From contig JAHZBS010000154.1 in the NCBI GenBank assembly GCA_019423265.1, positions 1 to 5,914 on the forward strand: 5,914 nt of DNA, written 5' to 3'. Positions 1 to 5,026 of this stretch are shown in pieces. A model generated the notes under the pieces. The model did not search any database, had not been told where the DNA came from, and saw nothing but the letters and a program-made list of their open reading frames with translations. Made by a program: the position numbers and the translations under genes. This stretch comes from Clostridiales bacterium (lineage in GTDB: Bacteria > Bacillota_A > Clostridia > Lachnospirales > Bianqueaceae). Positions within the stretch are counted from its first letter, which is position 1. Every line of letters starts with the position of its first letter.

Positions 1-205
1 AGGAATCCGTTCCCGGATTTCCTGCCTCATGCTTGTTGGTGACATATCCCCAAACCCCTGAGATCATTGCCGTTGGCAATGGCTGCGCGTTCCGTCGGAA
101 CACTAAAATTCTTTTCTTAGATGTTAATTGAAAAGAAAAAATGCTATGCAATCGGCGAACCTTTTGCATAGCAGTTTTTTTATTTTTCCGTTTACCTGGC
201 AGAAG
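1..205 (-). other. Unassigned left end: open minus frame and small hairpins
   Basis: No gene can be named here. On the minus strand the frame that contains the small ORF at 206-283 stays open for 68 codons after its TGA and runs off the left edge; the part near the edge includes MISGVWGYVTNKHEAGNPG. I do not recognise a family. The same stretch holds three short inverted repeats: an imperfect one at 1-23, a perfect 7-bp one at 65-81 (cattgcc, gtt, ggcaatg) and a perfect 6-bp one at 89-101 (gttccg, t, cggaac), followed by the bidirectional terminator at 131-181. On the plus strand the three frames end at TGA codons at 40-42, 59-61 and 129-131, so a plus-strand gene entering from the left could also end here. 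It could be the tail of an unseen gene, a structured RNA, a decayed gene or part of a repeated element; the sequence alone does not decide. Confidence 0.3.
131..181. terminator. Bidirectional intrinsic terminator
   Basis: A perfect 10-bp stem (tgctatgcaa at 142-151 with ttgcatagca at 164-173) encloses a 12-nt loop. On the plus strand it is followed by G and seven T, then ATTTTT. On the minus strand it is followed by TTTTTT, C, TTTT, from the A-rich stretch at 131-141. Both directions therefore have the stem plus U-tract of a Rho-independent terminator. It probably ends the GH89 transcript, whose stop codon lies about 130 nt upstream on the minus strand, and it suggests that a plus-strand transcript arrives from left of the window. 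Confidence 0.85.
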
Positions 206-283
206 TCATAAAGTTTGCAATGTTTCCTTATGGGCTACTGCCATATGGACAGCTCCTTTTTTGTGGAAGTTGAATGTTTTCAT
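206..283 (-). CDS. Possible 25-codon small ORF, perhaps an interrupted longer gene
   Basis: An ATG at 281-283 opens 25 codons ending at TGA 206-208. A second in-frame ATG at 242-244 gives the 12-residue MAVAHKETLQTL. Both starts have ribosome-binding signals: AAAAGGG six nt before the first, and a better AAAAAAGGAG eight nt before the second. The peptide is basic at its N-terminus (MKTFNFHKKGAV) and matches nothing I know. It begins 24 nt after the GH89 stop codon, on the same strand and in the same frame, but separate TAG codons at 308-310 and 287-289 exclude a simple read-through product. After the TGA the frame stays open to the window edge, so a single TGA to TGG change would give an ORF of at least 94 codons. 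The bidirectional terminator inside that frame argues against a long translated product. A chance ORF is quite possible. Confidence 0.25.
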   Translation of the reverse strand: MKTFNFHKKGAVHMAVAHKETLQTL

Positions 284-307
284 CTCCTACCCTTTTGACC
301 CGCAGGT

Positions 308-2416
308 CTAGATGGCATTCCGATACTTTTCAACAAGTTGCATCCCATACGAGGGCTCCACATGGGGGAGCGGGATCGGCGCTGTGTCGCGCACCCACTT
401 CGCCTCGACCTCGCCAAGTTTTGTGTAAAATTCGCTTGCATGCCAGATAATGCGATTCTCGAAGACAGGGAGCGAATCCTCGTCGTACTCCTCCCCGGCC
501 GCCAACTTTTCTCTCAGCATGTCAAAAAACGTCTGCCAGCGCACGGCGTGATAGCTGCCGATGAGGCCCGACCATTCTTTCCATGCGTAATCAAACAGAA
601 GGCTGTTCTCCTCGTTGCCCCATATGGTAACCTGCATACGGGCGTTGTACTCATATAGGTCTTTTTCCTCCTGGTTTTTCCCGAAGGAGCGGGCGTCGGC
701 TATCCACTTCTGCAGCGTCCATTCCGGCCTGAGCGCTAACATTCGGTCGATTTCATAGAGAAGCTCCATAAATTCCTTTGTCTTTCTGTCAAATTGAGCC
801 ATGACTTTTGTAAAGAAGGCTTCCGCGACTTCCCCATACAGCTTCTGCGCGTAGTTTGAGAGAAGTTGGCGGCTAAGATCCATTACATCGTACCGATACC
901 CCTCCGTATCGCAGTCAACTTTTCGAAGGCTGTCGATTGCGTCCAAGAGAATTTTGTTGTCATAATGAATGTGGAAACTATCACAGGGACCGGTTCCTCT
1001 CAATTTGAGACAGGGCCTTGTACACAAAACCGTCCCCCTTTCAACAAAGTCTGTGCCCTTGACGTATACAAAGTCAAGCAGCTTCCTCCACGCTGCATAG
1101 GCGTTCTCATCGACACTGCCGTAGCGGCGCTCTATGTAGGCTTTGATCCAATCGTCAAGGTCCACGGAATCGCTTCTCGTCATCATTTCAAGCGCAAGAT
1201 CGTAGAAGACCGGATTCTGGCCGATTCCCTCCATGAAAAGTCCCGTGCCGCAAACCATGGGAGCCGATTCCTTGGCCTTATTGAAACGATTTTCAGCCAT
1301 AAGCGGCATATCCCCGTGCAGGCTGCTCATTCTCGCGCCGAAATTGTGAAGCACGCCGGCCACATAGCGGTATCCCCAATATCCGTCGTGTCCGATGGGG
1401 AAACTTGCGTCGAGATCAAGGATCAGCAGATGCTCCTTCGGCACCGCGGTCACGATATCTTTGCGGATGGACCATGCCTGCATGACCCATGTATAGTTTT
1501 CATCATAGGTCGAATAAAGCTCCGATATAGTCTTTCCCACCAGCCCAAGATACTCGCTTCCATCCACAGGGGGCGTACCCTCATGGAAGGGATCGCATGC
1601 GTAAAACCCATAGGTGCCGAATATTTTTTGCTGATTTTTCATAAAAGTCATACCGATTTTCTTAAAAAGCGGGTCTAGGGGATCGATCTCCGTTGTGTGG
1701 CCAATATTATTCCACGTTTTTTTGACAAGAAATTTTCCCTCCGGGTATTTCTCCTTCATGAGATTGGGAACAAACCCAGAATACCCCTGTTGAATCGGAT
1801 GCATACCGAATTCAAGTTCACGGGCGATAATTTTCTTTCCCAGCGCCTCGTGCTCATCGATCCAGCTTTTGGGAAGTGGACCGCCGTGGTGTTCAAGGTT
1901 TGTCATCCATTGCCACGCGAGAAATCCGGGACCTGCAAGGAAGTCTCTCGCCTCCTCGTCTGTAAACCCGAGATCCAGCAGGGTATGATACCACACCGAC
2001 TCGGTTCCGGTAATCGCAAGTGGCATATTGATTCCGCTGAGCGCCATCATATCGATCTCATATTCCCATCTGTCCCAATCCCACCAAGCTGCACTGTACG
2101 AATGGGTGCAGTAGTTCATATACACGCGGTACTCCTGCTCAATGACTCTGCGGTAAAAATTCGGCAGCGGAAGTATGCCTTCAAACACCGTGACCCTCTT
2201 TCCGCACCATGAGATGTTCTGCTTGAGGGTATATTTGAGATACCACCCGAAAGCGGCTGCCATAGAACCCTGATTGTTTCCTCTTAACACAATCTTGCCG
2301 TCTCTTCCGTCAAGCTCATAGGCGTCTCTTCCGTTATCCGCCTGTATCTCTTCTAGCTCAAACTGTCCGGAATGTCCCGGCAGAATGCGTTCAATCAAAT
2401 TCATTACAGCTTGCAT
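308..2416 (-). CDS. GH89 alpha-N-acetylglucosaminidase (NAGLU family), cytoplasmic form
   Basis: This 702-residue protein belongs to glycoside hydrolase family 89, retaining enzymes that remove terminal alpha-linked N-acetylglucosamine from heparan-sulfate or mucin-type glycans. It shows the family's three parts: a small N-terminal alpha/beta domain (about 1-80, with NNQGSMAAAFGWYLKY), a catalytic barrel (about 90-415, with YCTHSYSAAWWDWDRWEYEI at 102-121 and FLAWQWMTNLEHHGGPLPKSW at about 165-185), and an all-helical C-terminal domain (about 425-700). By alignment from memory with human NAGLU and clostridial GH89, the two catalytic glutamates are E279 (in DPFHEGTPP) and E396 (in GLFMEGIGQN); both are present, so the enzyme is probably active. 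The N-terminus has no hydrophobic signal peptide, and there are no membrane segments, carbohydrate-binding modules or anchor, unlike the large secreted clostridial members, so it should act in the cytosol on imported oligosaccharides. The ATG at 2416 is chosen because AAAAAGGAG lies six to seven nt upstream; the in-frame ATG at 2404 is spaced too far. It is a single-gene unit. The family call is firm; the natural substrate is unknown. Confidence 0.93.
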   Translation of the reverse strand: MQAVMNLIERILPGHSGQFELEEIQADNGRDAYELDGRDGKIVLRGNNQGSMAAAFGWYLKYTLKQNISWCGKRVTVFEGILPLPNFYRRVIEQEYRVYMNYCTHSYSAAWWDWDRWEYEIDMMALSGINMPLAITGTESVWYHTLLDLGFTDEEARDFLAGPGFLAWQWMTNLEHHGGPLPKSWIDEHEALGKKIIARELEFGMHPIQQGYSGFVPNLMKEKYPEGKFLVKKTWNNIGHTTEIDPLDPLFKKIGMTFMKNQQKIFGTYGFYACDPFHEGTPPVDGSEYLGLVGKTISELYSTYDENYTWVMQAWSIRKDIVTAVPKEHLLILDLDASFPIGHDGYWGYRYVAGVLHNFGARMSSLHGDMPLMAENRFNKAKESAPMVCGTGLFMEGIGQNPVFYDLALEMMTRSDSVDLDDWIKAYIERRYGSVDENAYAAWRKLLDFVYVKGTDFVERGTVLCTRPCLKLRGTGPCDSFHIHYDNKILLDAIDSLRKVDCDTEGYRYDVMDLSRQLLSNYAQKLYGEVAEAFFTKVMAQFDRKTKEFMELLYEIDRMLALRPEWTLQKWIADARSFGKNQEEKDLYEYNARMQVTIWGNEENSLLFDYAWKEWSGLIGSYHAVRWQTFFDMLREKLAAGEEYDEDSLPVFENRIIWHASEFYTKLGEVEAKWVRDTAPIPLPHVEPSYGMQLVEKYRNAI

Positions 2417-2434
2417 CGTAAATCTCCTTTTTAC

Positions 2435-2446
2435 ATTTATATAAAT
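2435..2446. repeat. 12-bp AT palindrome at the GH89 transcription start
   Basis: The sequence atttatataaat reads the same on both strands. It sits just downstream of the predicted GH89 start point, between promoter and ribosome binding site. It could be a second operator site, but palindromes of A and T alone arise easily in such gaps, so this is only a weak call. Confidence 0.3.
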
Positions 2447-2453
2447 ATAGTCT

Positions 2454-2483
2454 ATTATATAACAGCATCGCCATAAATGTCAA
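2454..2483 (-). promoter_or_regulatory. Consensus promoter of the GH89 gene
   Basis: On the minus strand a perfect -35 box TTGACA (2478-2483) and a perfect -10 box TATAAT (2454-2459) are separated by 18 nt. Transcription would start near 2447, giving a leader of about 30 nt before the ATG at 2416, with the AAGGAG site inside it. The match to the housekeeping sigma-A consensus is complete in both hexamers, so the basal promoter should be strong, and any control is likely to be by repression (see the palindrome over the -35 box). Confidence 0.82.
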
Positions 2484-2493
2484 ACATTTGACA
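2478..2493. promoter_or_regulatory. Perfect palindrome over the GH89 -35 box, likely operator
   Basis: The arms tgtcaaa (2478-2484) and tttgaca (2487-2493) are exact reverse complements separated by ca. The left arm is the -35 hexamer of the GH89 promoter, so a dimeric repressor bound here would block RNA polymerase. No regulator gene is in the window to pair with it. The symmetry and position are seen directly; the operator role is inferred. One caution is that a TTGACA box only needs a nearby TGTCAA to create such symmetry. Confidence 0.5.
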
Positions 2494-2512
2494 CCCCAAT
2501 CCTATAGGAGAA

Positions 2513-2550
2513 CAAAAAACAGGGAGAAAAGCCATATGCCTCTCTCCCTG
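2513..2550 (-). terminator. Intrinsic terminator of the cold-shock gene
   Basis: In the minus-strand transcript an 8-bp perfect stem (CAGGGAGA with TCTCCCTG, outer ends 2550 and 2520) extends inward by five more pairs including G-U wobbles (GAGGC with GCTTT) around an ATATG loop. Six U follow at 2519-2514. It lies 24 nt after the csp stop codon and 30 bp before the GH89 promoter, so it separates the two units. Confidence 0.9.
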
Positions 2551-2574
2551 CTCTCTCTCTGTACGCGAGCCAGA

Positions 2575-2772
2575 TTACATCTTTACGATATTGGCAGCCT
2601 GGGGTCCACGAGCACCCTGTACGATGTCGAAGTTGACTTTCTGTCCCTCTTCCAGAGTCTTGAAGCCGTCCGACTGAATCGCAGAGAAGTGAGCGAACAC
2701 GTCATCGCCATCCTCAACAGAGATAAATCCGTATCCCTTTTCCGCGTTAAACCATTTTACTGTTCCTGTCAT
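2575..2772 (-). CDS. Cold-shock protein, CspA family (single-stranded nucleic acid chaperone)
   Basis: This 65-residue protein is one complete cold-shock domain, the usual length for the CspA/CspB family. Such proteins bind single-stranded RNA and DNA in the cytosol, melt RNA secondary structure and can act as transcription antiterminators. The N-terminus [17 protein letters not shown] contains the first strand and the RNP1 motif KGYGFI (residues 12-17). RNP2 follows as VFAHF (25-29), with alanine where valine is common. The C-terminus [10 protein letters not shown] is also typical. The ATG at 2772 is fixed by a perfect AGGAGG eight nt upstream. The gene is monocistronic, with its own promoter at 2907-2935, a leader of about 128 nt that can fold into a long hairpin, and a terminator at 2513-2550. 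Long structured leaders are known for cold-induced csp genes. Which csp paralogue this is cannot be decided, so no symbol is given. Confidence 0.96.
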   Translation of the reverse strand: MTGTVKWFNAEKGYGFISVEDGDDVFAHFSAIQSDGFKTLEEGQKVNFDIVQGARGPQAANIVKM

Positions 2773-2810
2773 GATAAAATCCTCCTAAAAAATGATAATG
2801 ATTGTGATGC

Positions 2811-2878
2811 AAAAAAAATTCACACGTTTTTACAAATCATATATCGAGAAGAATATACAATTTCTAAAAACATGTGAA
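2811..2878 (-). promoter_or_regulatory. Long A/U hairpin plus U-tract in the csp leader (attenuator-like)
   Basis: In the minus-strand RNA, UUCACAUGUUUUUA (2878-2865) pairs with UAAAAACGUGUGAA (2832-2819) over 14 positions with one U-G wobble. After one G-G mismatch the stem continues for 11 more pairs (AAAUUGUAUAU with AUAUAUGAUUU, two wobbles) to an 8-nt loop UCUUCUCG. Eight U follow directly at 2818-2811. This has the form of an intrinsic terminator, but it lies between the csp promoter and the csp ribosome binding site. It could be a transcription attenuator, a temperature-sensitive leader or an mRNA-stability element. It could also stop read-through from nadE. The folding is read directly from complementarity; the function is inferred. 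Confidence 0.65.
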
Positions 2879-2906
2879 ATCTTTACTACATCTCAAATAC
2901 AAACAT

Positions 2907-2935
2907 AGCTTACCACAAAATCCCTATCCTGTCAA
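2907..2935 (-). promoter_or_regulatory. Promoter of the cold-shock gene
   Basis: On the minus strand a perfect -35 box TTGACA (2930-2935) is followed after 17 nt by TAAGCT (2907-2912), preceded by TGG, which gives an extended -10 element. The start point would be near 2900, giving a leader of about 128 nt before the ATG at 2772. The region between this promoter and the gene contains no better candidate. Confidence 0.75.
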
Positions 2936-2990
2936 CCCCTTTTTTATTAATTCTGAGAAAAAAGATTGGCAGCTTATACATAAAGCATAA

Positions 2991-3011
2991 ACAAATTGTG
3001 TCGCAATTTGT
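2991..3011. repeat. Small inverted repeat downstream of nadE
   Basis: An 8-bp perfect inverted repeat, acaaattg (2991-2998) and caatttgt (3004-3011), encloses five nt. On the minus strand it is followed only by TTATGCTTTATG, an interrupted U-run. It could serve as a weak terminator for nadE together with the larger repeat at 3016-3061. Confidence 0.45.
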
Positions 3012-3015
3012 CTTT

Positions 3016-3061
3016 CTGCATAAGTTTGGGAATCCACAACCGGATTCCCAAACTTATGCAG
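3016..3061. repeat. Perfect 20-bp inverted repeat just after nadE
   Basis: The arms at 3016-3035 and 3042-3061 are exact reverse complements over 20 bp (ctgcataagtttggg...) with a 6-nt loop acaacc. The repeat starts three nt beyond the nadE stop codon, so it forms a very stable hairpin at the 3' end of the nadE mRNA. The T5 run that would make it an intrinsic terminator is at 3062-3066, on the plus-strand side. On the minus strand, the direction of nadE, the hairpin is followed by AAAGACAAATTG instead. It may protect or process the mRNA end, block plus-strand antisense transcription, or be a dispersed repeat. Confidence 0.8.
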
Positions 3062-3064
3062 TTT

Positions 3065-4987
3065 TTAACAGTTTTCGAGGATCGCCTGGGCTTCCTCCAG
3101 CCACATGCGAGCGCTGGCGTCGCTTGGCATTCTCCAATCTCCACGCGGGGACAGGGATACGGACCCCACCTTCGGTCCATCCGGCAGGCAGGACCGCTTA
3201 AACTGTTGTGCAAAGAACCGGCGATAAAACACCACCATCCAATTTGCAATGGTCTCCCTGGAATACTCTTCTCCAAAGGCATATACGGCCAGCCGGAAAA
3301 TCTTGGACGGCGCAAATCCCCACCGCATCATATAATACAAGAAAAAATCATGCAATTCGTAGGGGCCCACGATGTGCTCTGTCTTCTGTGCAATCTCTCC
3401 ATCCTGCGCCGGAAGCAGCTCCGGGCTGACAGGCGTGTCCAATATATCTTCTAGAATCTGTCTGAGAGAACTATCCTGCGCCGTATCCGCCTCGTACTGG
3501 ACAATATGGCGGATCAGGGTTTTGGGGATTGAGGCGTTCACTCCGTACATGGACATGTGGTCACCGTTGTAGGTTGCCCATCCTAAAGCCAATTCCGACA
3601 GATCGCCTGTTCCCACAACCAGCCCTCCATGCTGATTGGCGATATCCATCAGGATCTGGGTGCGTTCCCGTGCCTGGGCATTCTCATACACCACGTCCTG
3701 TTTATGGGGATCCTGGCCAATATCCTGAAAATGCAGCTGAACAGACTCCGCAATGTCGATGCATCGAAGGGTGACACCAAGCTTTTCCGATAGCTGCTCC
3801 GCATTCCCTTTCGTCCTCTGGGTCGTGCCAAAACAGGGCATCGTAACGGCGATAATATCCTTTCGATCGCGTTTTAGCCAATCCATTGCCCGGACTGCCA
3901 CTAGCAACGCTAAACAGGAATCCAAACCGCCCGAGATGCCGACAACGAGAGAGCGGCAGTTGGTATGCTCCACCCGCTTGCGAAGGCCAGCCGCCTGCAT
4001 GGTCACGATACTCTCACAGCGCGTACTTCGGTCCTGCTTGTTCTCGGGTACAAATGGCCTTTTCTCGATGCTTCTCGTTATCTCCGTCTGCCGCATCTGT
4101 AGAGAGAATGGGATTGTAGTATACCCCTCGCTTTTGGCGTAAGGATACGTGGTCATCCGCCTGCGCTCCGATGCCAGCCGCCTCACATCCAGTTCGCTAC
4201 ACACGATCCCATTCTGAAAGGCCTTACTTTGGGCTAGCAGTACACCGTTCTCTCCGATCAGGTTATGGCCGGAAAATACCATATCCGTCGTTGATTCGCC
4301 GTCCCCGGCGTCGCAATAGATGTAGCCGCAGATCAACCTTGCCGATTGGGCTTGAATCAATTGCCGCCGGTACCCGTCTTTGCCGATGGTCTCGTCGCTG
4401 GCGGAACAGTTGGCGATGACGGTGGCGCCGGCCAGCGCGTGGTGGGTGCTGACCGGATCCGGAATCCACAAATCCTCGCACACTTCAACGGCAAAAATAA
4501 ACTCGGGCAGCTGCGAACAGGCAAACAAAAGCTTTGTGCCAAAGGGAACCTCCTGCCCAGCATAGAGTATGCGGGTATTGTTCTCATGGCCAGGCTCAAA
4601 ATGCCTCCGCTCATAAAATTCCGCATAGTTGGGCAGATTGGACTTGGGCGCGATGCCCAAGATCTGTCCCCGGAGGATCACCACCGCACAGTTGAAAAGC
4701 TTGCCAAATGCCGGAATCGGGGCGCCCAAGACAACCGCCATATCCAGATCCCTGCTCGCTTCACACAGGTTGACAATCGCCTGTTCCGCTCCCCTGAGCA
4801 AGGGCTCCTGTAGAAAAAGATCCCCGCATGTATACCCGGTTATGGATAATTCAGGGAATACAAGCAAGGCGACACCTTTTGATGACGCCTCCCGCATCAT
4901 GGATGCGATCTGCTCTCCATTATACTGGCAGTCGGCCACCCGTATGGAGGGCGTCGCCGCCGCAACTTTGATAAATCCGTCTTTCAT
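3065..4987 (-). CDS. nadE: NAD+ synthetase, glutamine-hydrolysing
   Basis: This 640-residue protein catalyses the last step of NAD synthesis: it adenylates nicotinic acid adenine dinucleotide and amidates it with ammonia released from glutamine. The N-terminal glutaminase half (about 1-280) is a nitrilase-fold domain with the Glu-Lys-Cys triad at E46 (in VFPELSITGY), K115 (in APKSNLPNY) and C170 (in VEVCEDLW). These are spaced exactly like E52, K121 and C176 of the Mycobacterium tuberculosis enzyme. The C-terminal synthetase half (about 325-640) has the ATP pyrophosphatase loop SGGLDS at 352-357, the GTGDLSELALGW segment near 459-470 and the typical tail KRSCLPDGPKVGSVSLSP. Length and domain order are those of the intact two-domain family, so the enzyme should be functional, in the cytosol. 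The ATG at 4987 follows an in-frame TAG directly, which rules out a longer form; its ribosome site is weak (AGGGG, nine nt upstream). The gene lies 39 nt after pepC, suggesting one transcript. Confidence 0.97.
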   Translation of the reverse strand: MKDGFIKVAAATPSIRVADCQYNGEQIASMMREASSKGVALLVFPELSITGYTCGDLFLQEPLLRGAEQAIVNLCEASRDLDMAVVLGAPIPAFGKLFNCAVVILRGQILGIAPKSNLPNYAEFYERRHFEPGHENNTRILYAGQEVPFGTKLLFACSQLPEFIFAVEVCEDLWIPDPVSTHHALAGATVIANCSASDETIGKDGYRRQLIQAQSARLICGYIYCDAGDGESTTDMVFSGHNLIGENGVLLAQSKAFQNGIVCSELDVRRLASERRRMTTYPYAKSEGYTTIPFSLQMRQTEITRSIEKRPFVPENKQDRSTRCESIVTMQAAGLRKRVEHTNCRSLVVGISGGLDSCLALLVAVRAMDWLKRDRKDIIAVTMPCFGTTQRTKGNAEQLSEKLGVTLRCIDIAESVQLHFQDIGQDPHKQDVVYENAQARERTQILMDIANQHGGLVVGTGDLSELALGWATYNGDHMSMYGVNASIPKTLIRHIVQYEADTAQDSSLRQILEDILDTPVSPELLPAQDGEIAQKTEHIVGPYELHDFFLYYMMRWGFAPSKIFRLAVYAFGEEYSRETIANWMVVFYRRFFAQQFKRSCLPDGPKVGSVSLSPRGDWRMPSDASARMWLEEAQAILENC

Positions 4988-5026
4988 CTACACCATCCCC
5001 TATCCGCAAACGCTATCGCATTGCTG

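Noticed and set aside
338..658. Plus-strand open frame of 106 codons
   Set aside because: Antisense to the 3' part of the GH89 gene, with no ribosome site or recognisable domain.
866..1678. Plus-strand open frame of 270 codons
   Set aside because: Lies wholly antisense to the GH89 gene, whose catalytic motifs are clear; its translation resembles no protein and it is a by-product of the codon use of the real gene.
1697..2212. Plus-strand open frame of 171 codons
   Set aside because: Antisense shadow of the GH89 barrel domain, with no family signature.
2488..2877. Plus-strand open frame of 129 codons
   Set aside because: Runs antisense through the csp terminator, gene and leader hairpin; those regulatory signals all fit the minus strand.
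2853..2878. Second csp promoter (TTCACA ... TATATT) inside the leader
   Set aside because: Spacing is only 15 nt and the -35 match is weaker; it also coincides with the hairpin arm. The TTGACA/TGG-TAAGCT pair upstream is better.
3016..3061. Insertion-sequence end, attachment site or CRISPR repeat
   Set aside because: Only one palindrome is present, with no transposase or integrase, target duplication or spacer array nearby.
2974..3315. Minus-strand open frame of 113 codons overlapping the end of nadE
   Set aside because: Alternative frame of nadE that runs through the inverted repeat; its translation simply mirrors the repeat and has no domain.
2996..3454. Plus-strand open frames starting in the inverted repeat after nadE
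   Set aside because: Antisense to nadE, starting inside a hairpin, with no ribosome binding site.
4346..4813. Plus-strand open frame of 155 codons
   Set aside because: Antisense to the nadE glutaminase domain, with no recognisable motifs.
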